Assembly (NCBI GenBank): GCA_963812775.1
Contig: CAWEWH010000009.1
Span: 248,001-312,000 of the forward strand
Reading direction: 5' to 3'
Origin: CAWEWH01 sp963812775
GTDB lineage: Bacteria > Pseudomonadota > Alphaproteobacteria > Rhizobiales > Beijerinckiaceae
Length of the DNA: 64,000 nt
Shown: piece after piece, positions 1-9,315 of the stretch
Position numbering within the stretch: the stretch's first letter is position 1
How the letters are laid out: each line of letters begins with the position of its first letter
Made by a program: the position numbers and the translations under genes
The notes under the pieces: generated by a model
The model's input: only the letters and a program-made list of their open reading frames with translations
Databases searched by the model: none
Told to the model about the DNA's origin: nothing

Positions 1-627
1 CGCGCCTATGCGCACCATCCGTTCACCGACGCCATGGCGGACGGCACGCTGCCGGAAGCCAGCTTCCGTCACTATCTCGTGCAGGACTATCTCTTCCTCA
101 TCGAGTTCGCGCGCGCCTATGCGCTTGCCGTCTACAAGGCGCCGAGCCTCGCCGACATGCGCGAGGCGGCCGCCGCCGTCTCGGCCATTCTCGATGTCGA
201 GATGAACCTGCACATCAAGCTGTGCGCCGGCTGGGGGCTGAAGGCAGCCGATGTCGAGCATGCCACGCCGGCCGCCGAGATGCTCGCCTATACGCGCTAC
301 GTGCTGGACACCGGCATGCGCGGCGATTTTCTTGCCCTCAACGTGGCGCTGGCGCCCTGCGTCATCGGCTATGCCGAGATCGGCGCGCGGCTTGCGGCCA
401 ATCCCGCCGCGCTCGATCCCGCCAATCCCTATCGCGTCTGGATCGAGGAATATGCCGGACCCGCCTATCAGGCGGTGGCCGCCGCCGCCCGCGCCCGCCT
501 CGATCGCCTGGCCGAGCGCTACCTGACGCCGGCCCGCGAGGCGGAGCTGCTTGCCGTGTTCCGCGAGGCGACGCGGCTCGAGGCTGATTTCTGGGAGATG
601 GGCTGGCGCACCGGCCGCAATGCCTAG
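1..627 (+). CDS. tenA: TenA/thiaminase II family protein, 3' part
   Basis: The reading frame is open from the first base of the window, so the start lies upstream; the ATG at 34 is internal. TenA enzymes hydrolyse aminopyrimidine products of thiamine breakdown and feed HMP back to thiamine synthesis in the cytoplasm. Seen here: an all-helical protein with the segment ALAPCVIGYAEIG, which carries the expected active-site cysteine, and the C-terminal FWEMGW, the usual end of the TenA fold. About 208 residues are present, close to the usual 220-230, so only a few residues are missing. The next gene is unrelated and follows after a repeat element. Confidence 0.85.
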   Translation, partial: RAYAHHPFTDAMADGTLPEASFRHYLVQDYLFLIEFARAYALAVYKAPSLADMREAAAAVSAILDVEMNLHIKLCAGWGLKAADVEHATPAAEMLAYTRYVLDTGMRGDFLALNVALAPCVIGYAEIGARLAANPAALDPANPYRVWIEEYAGPAYQAVAAAARARLDRLAERYLTPAREAELLAVFREATRLEADFWEMGWRTGRNA

Positions 628-628
628 C

Positions 629-740
629 CGTCATCCCGGGCGACGAGCGCAGCGAGGAGACCCGGGAACCACTCCGTTGTCTTCGCGCAATGGAATGGCT
701 CCCGGCTCTCCCCGGCTTCGCCGGGTCGGCCGGGATGACA
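629..740. repeat. Palindromic intergenic repeat (GTCATCCCGGG type)
   Basis: The element begins CGTCATCCCGGG and ends CCGGGATGACAG, so its two ends are inverted copies; the inner part also contains short GC-rich palindromes such as CCCCGGCTTCGCCGGG. It fills the gap directly after the tenA stop. Elements of this form are common intergenic repeats in Rhizobiales. It may act as a transcription terminator for tenA, but it lacks a clear T-run. Confidence 0.6.
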
Positions 741-838
741 GACGTGATGTAAGTGCGCCAGCGCATCCGTCGGACGTGCAAAGCTGCTAAACTCGCCCAC
801 TCTCCCGCGCCGCCTGGCCTGAGCGAGACGTTATAAGA

Positions 839-1918
839 ATGCGCCCTTCGATCACTTGCCTCGCGCTAACCGCGGCCATGGCCTCGGCGGCTCTCGCCGC
901 CGCCGTCCCGGCGTACGCCGCCCCCATGACCTTCCGCCTTGCCAGCGACGGCACGTCCTCGGGCGAGCCGTGGATCGTCGCCAACGGCTCCATCACGGCC
1001 GAGACAGCCGAGGCGCTGCGCGCCTTCGTGGCCGCGAGCCGCATCTCGCCCGGCCGCCGCATCGAGGTCGTTCTCGATTCTGCCGGCGGCAATCTCATGG
1101 GCGGCATCAAGCTCGGCGAGACCATCCGCGAGCTGGGCCTCGGCACCCGCGTCGCCCGCTCGCTGTCCGTGACGCAGGCCGGCGGCGCCGAGCGCCTCGC
1201 GCCCGGCGAGTGCTACTCGGCCTGCGCGTTCGCGTTCATCGGCGGCAAGTGGCGCAATGCCGGCAACAAGTTCCTCGGCGTGCATCAGCACTACAAGGCC
1301 GACGCGCTGCGCGCCCCGGACGAGCGGCAGTTCTCCGGCTCTGACCTCTCCGCTTCCCTGGTCATGAGCGGCGTGCTCACCGATTTCGTCGCCCGCATGG
1401 GCGTCGACAGCCGCATCCTGGCGCTCGCCGCCGTGACGCGGCCGGACGGCATCTACCGCTTCACGACGGAAGAGCTCGCCGAATATTCCCTCGTCTTCAA
1501 CGATCTCGCCTACGGCGACTGGAAGCTCGAAGCCGTCAAGGACGGCCTCGTGGCGCGGAGCGACACCAAGAGCGGCGAAAACCATGCGACGCTCTATTGC
1601 AAGGGCGACAACGTGCTGCGCCTTCTGGTCAGCGCCCCGCACCAGGCGAAATTCTCCGACCCGGCCGAGATCATCGCCGGCGCCCGCGTGCAGCTCTTCG
1701 GCTCCGACATCCCGGCCGCCGACATCGCCGGCCAGATCGCCGACGGCCGTCTCCTCTTCGAGTTCAGGCTGCCGCCGGCCTTCGACGCCGACGCCTCGCC
1801 CAAGGAGGGGCTTGCCGCCTTCGGCCTGACGCGGGCGGCCTTCGCGCACGCGCTGCCGAAGCAGAATTTTTCCCGCATCGCGCGGCTGGTGGCCAAGAAC
1901 TGCCTCGAGGGGCGGTAG
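839..1918 (+). CDS. Secreted ClpP-fold-like protein (COG3904-like)
   Basis: 359 residues. The first ~27 residues form a signal peptide ending near AVPAYA, so the protein should be periplasmic. The middle contains a strand followed by DSAGGNLMGGIKLGETIRE (residues ~81-99) and then GECYSACAFAFIGGKWR (~122-138), the layout of predicted periplasmic proteins with a ClpP/crotonase-like core (COG3904), where a Gly-Gly oxyanion segment is followed by a C-x-S-A-C-A helix. The classical Ser of ClpP would correspond to the S within CYSACA. Whether it is a protease is not known. The C-terminal ~150 residues are not recognised. A second protein with the same core lies at 18810-21299. The protein family assignment is an inference from motif layout. 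Confidence 0.7.
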   Translation: MRPSITCLALTAAMASAALAAAVPAYAAPMTFRLASDGTSSGEPWIVANGSITAETAEALRAFVAASRISPGRRIEVVLDSAGGNLMGGIKLGETIRELGLGTRVARSLSVTQAGGAERLAPGECYSACAFAFIGGKWRNAGNKFLGVHQHYKADALRAPDERQFSGSDLSASLVMSGVLTDFVARMGVDSRILALAAVTRPDGIYRFTTEELAEYSLVFNDLAYGDWKLEAVKDGLVARSDTKSGENHATLYCKGDNVLRLLVSAPHQAKFSDPAEIIAGARVQLFGSDIPAADIAGQIADGRLLFEFRLPPAFDADASPKEGLAAFGLTRAAFAHALPKQNFSRIARLVAKNCLEGR

Positions 1919-1930
1919 CCCAAAAAACAA

Positions 1931-2020
1931 CGTCATGCCTGGCCTCGTGCCGGGCATCCACGCCTTGATCCTCAACCGTGCAAGAAGACGTGGGTGGCCG
2001 CGACAAGCGCGGCCATGACG
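1931..2020. repeat. Palindromic intergenic repeat (CGTCATGCC...ATGACG type)
   Basis: The element starts CGTCATGCCTGGCCTCGTGCC and ends GCGGCCATGACG, giving inverted ends around an inner segment; GGCCTCGTGCCGGGC is a smaller internal hairpin. It sits between two convergent genes and may serve as a bidirectional transcription stop. Its sequence differs from the 629-740 repeat, so it is a separate family. Confidence 0.5.
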
Positions 2021-2027
2021 CCCGTCC

Positions 2028-3776
2028 CTACTCCGCCGCGATCTGACTTGCCACCGGCGGCGCCTGCGGCCCGCGCACCAGCCGCCCCGGCAGCGCGCCG
2101 GTCGCCTCGCCGTCGCGATAGGTGACGGCGCCGGCCACAACGGTGGCCGTATAGCCTTCGGCCCGCTGGATCAGACGCCGGCCGCCGGCCGGCATGTCAT
2201 AGACCACCTGCGGCGCCCTCAATTTGAGCTTGCCGTAGTCGATGACGTTGAGGTCGGCGCGGAAGCCCTCCGCCACGATGCCGCGATCACGGAGCCCGAC
2301 CGCCCGCGCCGTATCGCGCGTGTGCCGCATGATCATGCGCTCGAGGCCGAATTTCGGCCCGCGCGTGCGGTCGCGGGTCCAGTGGATGATGTTGGTGGTC
2401 GGGAAGCTGCCGTCGCAGATCATGCCTACATGCGCGCCGCCGTCCGAAAGCGCCGGCAGCGTGTCGGGATGGTTCAGCATCTCGTAGCGTGGCCGAGAGA
2501 TCGCCCCAGGCGTAGTTGACGATGGGGATCTGCAGGATGCCGCGCCCGCCATTCGTCAGCATGTGGTCGAGCGCCGCCTCGCCGGGGCTGATGCCGGCCC
2601 GCTCGGCGATGGCCGCGATGGTCTGGTCCTTGGTCGGCTCGTAGTTCGGCTCCTCGCCCACCGGATACATGTTGGTCCAGTGCCGCGAGGCGTCGCCAAC
2701 CAGCGACTGCCGGCCGGTCGCCTGCTCGGACAGGAGCTTGGCCCGGAATTCGGGATCGCTGAGCCGCTTGACGCGCTCGGCGAGCGGCAGGTCCTTGATG
2801 TCGCGATAGCTCGGATGCTTGGTGAACGGATTCATGGTCAGCTCGAGCCCGAACAGCAGGCCGACTGCCCTCACCGCCACCTGCGCGCGCATCGGCAGGC
2901 CCGCCTCGGCGGCCTCGTGCAGCCAGCCGAGCAGCGTGCGGTAGAGCTCGGGCCGGTTGTGCTGCTGCGACAGCGTGAAGGACGTAGGCAGCCCCGACGT
3001 CTCGCAGATCCGCCGCAGCATCGCGAATTCGAGCTCCGGCTCGTCGAAGTCGGAGATAAACTGGAAGGCGCCGCGTCCGGTTGCCGCGATCGCCTGGGCG
3101 ATGCCGGTGAGCTCGTCCTCGCCGGCCTTGAGCGTCGGCGTGGGCTCGCCGGTGGCGCTGCGATGGTTGAGCGTGCGCGAGGTGGAGAAGCCGATGGCGC
3201 CGGCCTCCACCGCGCGCTTGGCGAGGCTCGCCATAGTCTCGATGTCGTCCGGCGTCGCCGGCTCGCGGTTGGCGCCGCGCTCGCCCATGACATAGACCCG
3301 CAACGCCGCGTGCGGCAGCTGGCTGCCGATGTCGATGTCGAAGCGCCGCGCCGCGAGCGCGTCGAGATAGTCCGGATAGCTCTCCCAGTTCCACGGCAGG
3401 CCCTCGCTGAGCACCGGGAACGGGATGTCCTCGACCCCCTCCATCAGCTGGATCAGCCGGTCATGGTCGGCGGGCCGGCAGGGCGCAAAGCCGACGCCGC
3501 AATTGCCCATGACGGCCGTTGTGACGCCATGCCAGGACGACGGCTGCATGCGCTCGTCCCAGGTCGCCTGGCCGTCATAGTGGGTGTGGATGTCGACGAA
3601 GCCCGGGGTGACGAGCTTGCCGCGGGCGTCGATCTCCTCGCTGCCCGCGTCCGGAGATACGGCCGACGGCGGCAATGCGCCCGTCCTTGACCGCAACGTC
3701 GGCCTCGACGCGCCGCCGCTCCCGTGCCGTCGATGAGCGTTCCGCCGCGCACGACGAGGTCGAACTGCTTGCCCAT
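2028..3776 (-). CDS. N-acyl-D-amino-acid deacylase family amidohydrolase, frameshifted
   Basis: Metal-dependent amidohydrolase of the D-aminoacylase family, expected to hydrolyse N-acyl-D-amino acids or related amides. The protein must be read across three frames: MGKQFDLVVRGGTLIDGTGA from 3776, then RVEADVAVKDGRIAAVGR, then from about 3640 EIDARGKLVTPGFVDIHTHYDG with the metal-binding HxH, then from about 2490 YEMLNHPDTLPALSDGGAH with the distal Asp/His motif. Three single-base insertions (near 3717, 3655 and 2488) explain the frame switches; removing them gives about 581 residues, normal for the family. All key motifs survive, which favours sequencing error over true loss. Divergently oriented to the histidine kinase gene at 3980. 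Confidence 0.8.
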
Positions 3777-3979
3777 TGACGTCTCCCGGTTTGGCTGCGG
3801 TGCACATCCTGGCGCGCTCCCTGCCACCGCGCAAGCGCCGCCGGACGCTCGGCTGACGATGGAGCACCGACGGCATCGCGTGCCTCGTCCGCCATCCGAA
3901 CCAAGACGGAACCATGGTTGCCGCGCGGTGTTATGAGACGCGGCTGGCCAAGCGGGCCGCTCTTGCTTAAGGACGCGGC

Positions 3980-5740
3980 GTGCCTGCCGAGGACGAACTG
4001 TCCGGTCGTCGAACCGATGCGACTGCCGCGGGCGGTCCGCCGGAGCACGGCGGCGCGCCGACCGGCTCCACGCGCCGCCAACTCTCGCGCCGAGTCGCCC
4101 GTCAAGTGTCGATGCAGCTCTATCTGCTCGGCCTCGTGGCCGCCGTCGTCGTGCCGCTCCTCGCCTTCGGCACCTTCCTGATGATCCGCTATGCCGAGAG
4201 CGAGCGCGCCCGCTTCGAGCATGACGCCGATCAGATCACCCGCCAGGTCGCCCGCGTCATCGACGGCGAGTTGCAGACGCTCGAGGGGCTGCTGCGCGGC
4301 CTTGCGTCCTCGGCCGCGCTGGCGGGCGGCGATTTCGCCACCTTCCACACCGAGGCGATGCGGCTCGTCGGCCGCGACGAGGTCATCGTGCTGCGCGAGT
4401 TCGACGCAAAGCAGGTTCTCAACACGCAGCGTCCGTTCGGCAGCGACCTGCCCCCTGCCCCGCCCATCGCCACGCCCGACCGCGCCCGCCTCGAAGCCGG
4501 CCGCACGATCGTCTCGGAAGTCTATGCGAGCCCGTTGTCGGGCGAGCCGCGCATCGCCGTTGCCATTCTCGCGCGCCGCGCCGAGGGGCCGCTGGTTCTC
4601 GCCATCACGGTTCCGACCACCCGCCTGCGCGCTGCGCTGCTGCCCGCCGTTCCCATCGGCTGGGTGGTCGGCGTCGGCGACCGCAAGGGCGCCTTCGTGA
4701 CGCGCTCGACCCGCCACGAGGAGGTGAGCGGCAAGCCCGGCGTGCCGGAGTTCCTGGCCAAGGCGGTCGGCCGCGCCGGCACCATCGCGTCGACCAATCC
4801 CGAGGGCATACGCATCCTCGCCGCCTATTACCGCTCCGACAGCTCCGACTGGCTCTACGCGGCGAGCGTCCCCGAGCACGTCATCGAGGCGCCGCTCAAG
4901 GGGTCGCTCCTCACCCTCGGGCTGATCTTCGCCGCCGCCTTCACGCTTTCGGTGCTGCTCGCCGCCTTGTTCGGCCGTCGGCTTGCGGCCGAGACCGCCC
5001 GCATCGCCGAACAGGCCCGCGCGCTTGGCGAGGGCCGGCCGGTGGCGCCGATGCCCTCGCGCATCGCCGAGCTGGTTCTGGTGGGCGAGGCGCTGGCCGG
5101 CGCCGCGACCGCCGTCGAGGACCGCGCGGGCGAGCGCGAGCGGGCCCTTGAGCAGCGCCGCCTGCTGATCAACGAGCTCAATCACCGCGTCAAGAACAGT
5201 CTGGCGGCCGTCCAATCGATCGCCCGGCAGACGCTGCGCGCCGCCGCCTCGCTCGACGAGGCGGAAGCGGCGCTCACCGACCGGCTCGTGGCGCTGGCCA
5301 AGGCGCATGACGCACTGACGCGGGAGAATTGGGAGGGGGCGGCGCTCGCCGACATCGTCGCCGCCGCCACCACGGAGCCTTACGGCGCCGACCGCTTTGC
5401 CATCGCGGGGCCGGCCGTGCGGCTGTCGCCGGCGCAATCGCTGGCCCTGGCGCTCGCCGTGCACGAGCTCGCCACCAACGCCGCCAAGTATGGCGCGCTG
5501 AAGAGCGAGACCGGCCGCGTCGACATTCGCTGGGAGGTGAGCGGCGCGGCGGGCGCGCGCCAGCTCACGCTCACCTGGCGCGAGAGCGGCGGCCCGCCGG
5601 TCGTGGCTCCGACGCGGCGCGGTTTTGGCACGCGGCTCATCGAGCGTACCTTTGCGAGCGAGTTCCGTGGCAGCGCCCGGGCCGCCTACGGGCCAGACGG
5701 CGTCGTATGGACGATCGCGATGCCGCTCGGGGCGGGCTGA
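3980..5740 (+). CDS. HWE-family sensor histidine kinase
   Basis: 586 residues from a GTG start. Membrane sensor kinase: a first membrane segment at ~47-70 (LYLLGLVAAVVVPLLAFGTF), an extracytoplasmic sensor region to ~310, a second membrane segment ~311-333, a short HAMP-like linker, then the phosphoacceptor helix with LINELNHRVKNSLAAVQSIA (~395-414), typical of the HisKA_2/HWE class where the His of NHRVKN is phosphorylated. The ATPase domain shows HELATNAAKYGAL (N-box) and GFGTRLIERTF (G-box). No response regulator is adjacent. Upstream 204 bases separate it from the divergent amidohydrolase gene. The signal sensed is unknown. Confidence 0.9.
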   Translation: MPAEDELSGRRTDATAAGGPPEHGGAPTGSTRRQLSRRVARQVSMQLYLLGLVAAVVVPLLAFGTFLMIRYAESERARFEHDADQITRQVARVIDGELQTLEGLLRGLASSAALAGGDFATFHTEAMRLVGRDEVIVLREFDAKQVLNTQRPFGSDLPPAPPIATPDRARLEAGRTIVSEVYASPLSGEPRIAVAILARRAEGPLVLAITVPTTRLRAALLPAVPIGWVVGVGDRKGAFVTRSTRHEEVSGKPGVPEFLAKAVGRAGTIASTNPEGIRILAAYYRSDSSDWLYAASVPEHVIEAPLKGSLLTLGLIFAAAFTLSVLLAALFGRRLAAETARIAEQARALGEGRPVAPMPSRIAELVLVGEALAGAATAVEDRAGERERALEQRRLLINELNHRVKNSLAAVQSIARQTLRAAASLDEAEAALTDRLVALAKAHDALTRENWEGAALADIVAAATTEPYGADRFAIAGPAVRLSPAQSLALALAVHELATNAAKYGALKSETGRVDIRWEVSGAAGARQLTLTWRESGGPPVVAPTRRGFGTRLIERTFASEFRGSARAAYGPDGVVWTIAMPLGAG

Positions 5741-5854
5741 GGGGAAACGGGTGACAGCCCTGATGATGCAGGAGACCCATTCCGCAACGCCGCCGATGCG
5801 CTATGCTGTGCGCACCAGCGAGTGGGCTAACCGAGGCGACGCGAAACCAACGAC

Positions 5855-6454
5855 ATGAAAAAACTGATCGCCATCGTCGGCGCCGGCCTCGTCCTCCTGT
5901 TTCTCGCCTATTATGCGTGGCCGGTCGCCGGCGCCATGCGGCTTGCCGCGGCGCTCGAGCGCGGCGACGCCGCCGCCATTGCCGAGCGCCTCGATATCGA
6001 GGCCATAAGCAGCTCGCTGGCCCGCGAGGTCGGCCGCGCCCATCTCGACCAGAGCGGCCAGCAGCAATTCGCCCAGGGCGAGCGCGAGACGGCGATCGCC
6101 AGGGCGGCCGCCCAGGCGCGGCCCCTCGTCGACGACATCGTCACGCCCGAGCGTCTCGCCGCGTTCCTGAAGGACGGCCGCATCGCCCGGCCGGCCGGCG
6201 CCCCGCCGCTTGCTCTGAACAAGAGCCTGCCGACCTTCGCTGCCCTGGCGCAGCGCGGCTTCCTGCCGCTGCTTTTTGCCACCGATCCGGACGGGCTCAC
6301 CCGCTTCGTCGTCGTCGTCGACGCGCCTGGCGAGCCGTTGCTCCGCTATGGCCTCATCTTCCATCTGTCCGGCCTGACCTGGCGGCTCGCCGAGCTCGAC
6401 CTGCCGCGCGGCCTGCGCCTTCAGCTGGCCGCCGAAATCCCCAAGCGCACCTGA
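5855..6454 (+). CDS. DUF2939 family membrane-anchored protein, copy 1
   Basis: 199 residues. An N-terminal hydrophobic segment (LIAIVGAGLVLLFLAYYAWP, ~4-23) anchors or exports the protein; the rest is a DUF2939-type domain with the repeated signature AAALERGDAAAIAERLDIEAI, followed by FLKDGR and a C-terminal FHLSGLTWRLAELDLP. Function is unknown for the family. It is followed 89 bases later by a clear paralogue at 6544, so the pair arose by tandem duplication. An RBS-like GAAACCAACGAC precedes the ATG but is weak. Confidence 0.75.
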   Translation: MKKLIAIVGAGLVLLFLAYYAWPVAGAMRLAAALERGDAAAIAERLDIEAISSSLAREVGRAHLDQSGQQQFAQGERETAIARAAAQARPLVDDIVTPERLAAFLKDGRIARPAGAPPLALNKSLPTFAALAQRGFLPLLFATDPDGLTRFVVVVDAPGEPLLRYGLIFHLSGLTWRLAELDLPRGLRLQLAAEIPKRT

Positions 6455-6543
6455 GCGTTCCGCCCCCATGGCGGCCCCATGGCGGTTTTCGCCCGCCCGC
6501 GATAGCCTGCCCTGGCCTTGTGCCGCCGCGGAGGTGAGCGCCC

Positions 6544-7143
6544 ATGAAACGCCTGTTCACGGTCCTCGGTGTCGCGCTTGTCGTCCTGTTCCTCGCCTAC
6601 ATCGTGTGGCCGCCCGTCGTCGCCGCGCGCCTCGCCCAGGCACTGGAGAGCGGCGACAGCGCCGTCGTCGCCGCCCATGTCGACATCGAGGCGATCCGCC
6701 GCTCGCTGGCCCGCGAGGTCGGCAAGGCCTATCTCGATCAGAGCGGCGGCCGCCCCTTCGCCATCGGCGAGCGCCGCGCCGCCATCGCCAAGGCGAGCGT
6801 GCTGACGCAACCCCTCATCGACGAGATCATCACGCCCGAGAGCGTCGCCGGCTTCCTGAAGAGCGGCCGCATCGATCGCCCCGCCGGCAGCCCGCTTGCC
6901 CTCGACCCCGGCCTGCCGACCTTCTCGGGCCTCGCCAAGCGGGGCACCTTCCACTTGCTCCTCACCTCAGACCCCGACGCCCTCAACCAGTACATCATCA
7001 TCGGCGATGCGCCCGGGGTGACCACCCGCTATGGCCTGGTGTTCCAGTTCTCGGGGCTGACCTGGCGGCTCTCCGAGCTCGACCTGCCGCGCAAGCTGCG
7101 CCTGCAGGTGGCGGGCGAGCTCGCCGGACGGGCGCGGCAGTGA
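6544..7143 (+). CDS. DUF2939 family membrane-anchored protein, copy 2
   Basis: 199 residues, the same length as the preceding gene and similar throughout: hydrophobic N-terminus (LFTVLGVALVVLFLAYIVWP), SGDSAVVAAHVDIEAIRRSLAREVGKAYLDQS, FLKSGRIDRPAGSPLALDPGLPTFSGLAKRG and FQFSGLTWRLSELDLP. A GGAGGTGAGCGCCC ribosome site precedes the ATG. Function unknown. The two copies differ by many substitutions but have no gaps in the conserved blocks, so both appear to be maintained. Confidence 0.78.
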   Translation: MKRLFTVLGVALVVLFLAYIVWPPVVAARLAQALESGDSAVVAAHVDIEAIRRSLAREVGKAYLDQSGGRPFAIGERRAAIAKASVLTQPLIDEIITPESVAGFLKSGRIDRPAGSPLALDPGLPTFSGLAKRGTFHLLLTSDPDALNQYIIIGDAPGVTTRYGLVFQFSGLTWRLSELDLPRKLRLQVAGELAGRARQ

Positions 7144-7208
7144 GGCGGTCTTAAGCCCTTAACCATTGGCCCCTATCGTGGCGGAAGACGGCGCCACAGG
7201 TCCCCGCC

Positions 7209-8153
7209 ATGACCGCCATTCCCGCAACCGTGAAGGTCGGCGACGACGGCCTCGCCCGTTTCGTCAGGCTGGCCGCCATCTACGCCGCCATCGGGCTCGG
7301 CTGCCTCCTGGTCCAGCTCTTTCCGATCCCCGGTGTCTTCGTGATGCCGCTGCGCTCCTTCTTCTGGATCGGCGCGGTGATCCACGTCTTCATGATCCAC
7401 GTCGCCGTCCTGTCGTTGCGGCGCAAGATTCCGCGGCTCCTCAGCCTCATCCCCTTCCTGTTCTACGGCACGGGAATCGCCGGCGGGCTCTACGGCGACG
7501 CCATGGTGGCCAAATGGTCCTCCGCACAGCGCTGGCACGGCGTGGCGCGGCAGGTGCCGGCCGGCGTCCGCTACGTCGCCGTCGATCCCTGGGCGCTCGT
7601 CGGCGGCGAGGCGCGCGACAAGAACGCTGTCTTCGAGCCGGGCGCGGTCGGCTTCGAGCTTGCCGTCATCGACATCGACGCGAATGTCGACCGCCCCGGC
7701 CACAACGCCCGCCTCATTCCGCAAGCGCGCACCGCGCGCCATTGCCGCCGCGGCACCTTGAAGCTCGGTGCGGTCTGCCTCAAGGGCGAGCCCATGGCGC
7801 GGCCCGAGACATTCCTCGTCGTGCGCGACGCCAAGGAGCCGTCGCGCGCCGTGGCCATGCCGTGGGGCACGATCCATCACGGCGCCCTGTCGATCGTGCT
7901 GAACGACGGCGGGCGCGAAGAGACGGTGGGCGAACTGCGCCGCGCCAGCATCGTCAACACCTTCTCGTATTTCCTTTATCCGACCTTCGGCTGCGGCCTC
8001 GACGCGGGCGGCACCACATGGGCGTGCGGCGGCCTCGTCTGGTGGCCATTCCGCTCCTTTCATCTCGGCTTCAACACCGACATTCGCGCCCCGGCGCCCG
8101 ACAGCCTCGGGGTCTTCATGGCGGCGCTCACGGAGCTGCGCGGCCTGCGCTAG
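7209..8153 (+). CDS. Hypothetical membrane protein
   Basis: 314 residues. The first ~105 residues contain three hydrophobic segments (FVRLAAIYAAIGLGCLLVQL, FFWIGAVIHVFMIHVAVLSL and LLSLIPFLFYGTGIAGGLYG), followed by a hydrophilic ~200-residue domain with several cysteines (HCRRG, AVCLKG, FGCGL, WACGG). I do not recognise the family. The cysteines and the position after three membrane segments would suit an extracytoplasmic domain. It follows the DUF2939 pair by 65 bases in the same direction and could be cotranscribed. Confidence 0.65.
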   Translation: MTAIPATVKVGDDGLARFVRLAAIYAAIGLGCLLVQLFPIPGVFVMPLRSFFWIGAVIHVFMIHVAVLSLRRKIPRLLSLIPFLFYGTGIAGGLYGDAMVAKWSSAQRWHGVARQVPAGVRYVAVDPWALVGGEARDKNAVFEPGAVGFELAVIDIDANVDRPGHNARLIPQARTARHCRRGTLKLGAVCLKGEPMARPETFLVVRDAKEPSRAVAMPWGTIHHGALSIVLNDGGREETVGELRRASIVNTFSYFLYPTFGCGLDAGGTTWACGGLVWWPFRSFHLGFNTDIRAPAPDSLGVFMAALTELRGLR

Positions 8154-8334
8154 AGCGCAGCACGGCTGCGCAGGACCTATCCTCCCCGAAGCCCTTTTTG
8201 GCCTACGCGCGCCGTATCACCGCAATTGGCAGCCTGCGTTCAGGAATGGGTGCTATGGTGCGCCATCGGCTTCTCGGGCGCGCAAGCGTCAGCGAGGCAG
8301 TCAGACGCGGCTCACCCAAAAAGGAATAAGACAA

Positions 8335-8628
8335 ATGAAGCTCTCTGCACTCGGCTTCGCGACCCTCGCCACGCTCGCATTGGGCACGGCGTTCTCGCTC
8401 CCCGCCGCGGCCGCGCCCGCCGCCTCAGGCGTGCTGGCGCCGCTCGCCGACGACCAGTCGCTGGCCTCCGGCCTCCTCACGCCGGCCTACCACTATGGCT
8501 ATCCGCATCGCTATCGGCGTCCCTACTACCGGCGCGGCTACAACTATTATCAGCCGAAGCCGTATTACGGCGGCTATGGCTATGGCGGCGGCTACGGCGG
8601 CGGCTATGGCTATCAGCGCGGCTACTAG
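8335..8628 (+). CDS. Small secreted Gly/Tyr-rich protein
   Basis: 97 residues. A signal peptide covers residues 1-26 (ends SLPAAAAPAAS). The mature part ends in a low-complexity tail dominated by Tyr, Gly, Arg and Pro, with repeated YGG and GYG units from residue ~52 to the end. AAAAAGGAATAAGACA before the ATG supplies a ribosome site. Short tyrosine/glycine-rich exported proteins are common in Rhizobiales; their role is unknown, possibly envelope association. Confidence 0.7.
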   Translation: MKLSALGFATLATLALGTAFSLPAAAAPAASGVLAPLADDQSLASGLLTPAYHYGYPHRYRRPYYRRGYNYYQPKPYYGGYGYGGGYGGGYGYQRGY

Positions 8629-8783
8629 CGCACGCTCGCCGGACGCTTGCTGACTTTTCGGCAGAGGTTCGTGGGATCAAGGGCTGGAGCGGGAGGCGAT
8701 GCGTGTCATCGCATCCCGCTCTCGCGCGCGTTGGCGTCTCGGCTGAGACGCCTTTCACAAGAGAAAACGACAAGAGAAACGAA

Positions 8784-9017
8784 ATGGCCACCATCACTGT
8801 AAAGGAACTTCCGGAAGAGGCGCCCGAGCGGGCGACGCAGCGCAAGCCGCAAGCCGGCCGCTACGCGCTCCAAGTGGACAGGCAGACCAAGCGCTCCTAC
8901 GAGACGCCGCAGGAAGCCGAAGCAGCCGGGAACGCGATCAAGAAGGCTTTCCCGGTCGTGCATATCGCCGTCTACGATACCGTCGACTACACCCGCAAAG
9001 CCATCGAGGCGGAGTAG
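8784..9017 (+). CDS. Small conserved-type hypothetical protein
   Basis: 77 residues from an ATG preceded by AAGAGAAACGAA. The frame is open far upstream to 8226, but the stretch before 8784 overlaps the previous gene in another frame and has no coding character, so I use the internal ATG. Sequence features: TITVKELPEEAP at the start, a basic ALQVDRQTKRSYETPQEAEA middle and a C-terminal VHIAVYDTVDYTRKAIEAE. No signal peptide or membrane segment. The alternation suggests a small alpha/beta cytoplasmic protein; family not recognised. Confidence 0.6.
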   Translation: MATITVKELPEEAPERATQRKPQAGRYALQVDRQTKRSYETPQEAEAAGNAIKKAFPVVHIAVYDTVDYTRKAIEAE

Positions 9018-9098
9018 CGGCGACGGGCGCTTCACGCCTCATGGTTGGAATTGCGCGGCCATCGCCTTTTTCGCAGCGGCAAAGCTGACATGCGCGCA

Positions 9099-9215
9099 AC
9101 CCTCTCCCCTTGCGGGAGAGGGTGGCCGCCCGAAGTCGGGCTTGCCCGACTTCGGCAAAGTTTGACGTCGAACGCGGCAACAGCCGCGTTCGATGGCCGG
9201 CCGGGAGAGGGGGTG
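9099..9215. repeat. CCCTCTCCC palindromic repeat element
   Basis: Compound palindrome: ACCCTCTCCCCTTGCGGGAGAGGGT hairpin, then CCGAAGTCGGGCTTGCCCGACTTCGG, then CGAACGCGGCAACAGCCGCGTTCG, and a closing GGGAGAGGGGGT. Three stable hairpins in a row in an intergenic region. The same family recurs at 9316-9378, 17879-17939 and 18001-18062. Confidence 0.75.
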
Positions 9216-9315
9216 GACAGCCGCAGCATTAAGCACACGCGCTCCGCTGAATGACGTGGACCGCGGCGCCCGACATCTCACATCGTCAAGAGAGTCATCC
9301 GCAGCGCGCATGGAC

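Noticed and set aside
3575..5464. A 629-residue minus-strand open frame
   Set aside because: Antisense to the HWE kinase; only its last ~40 residues are real, as one of the three frames of the amidohydrolase.
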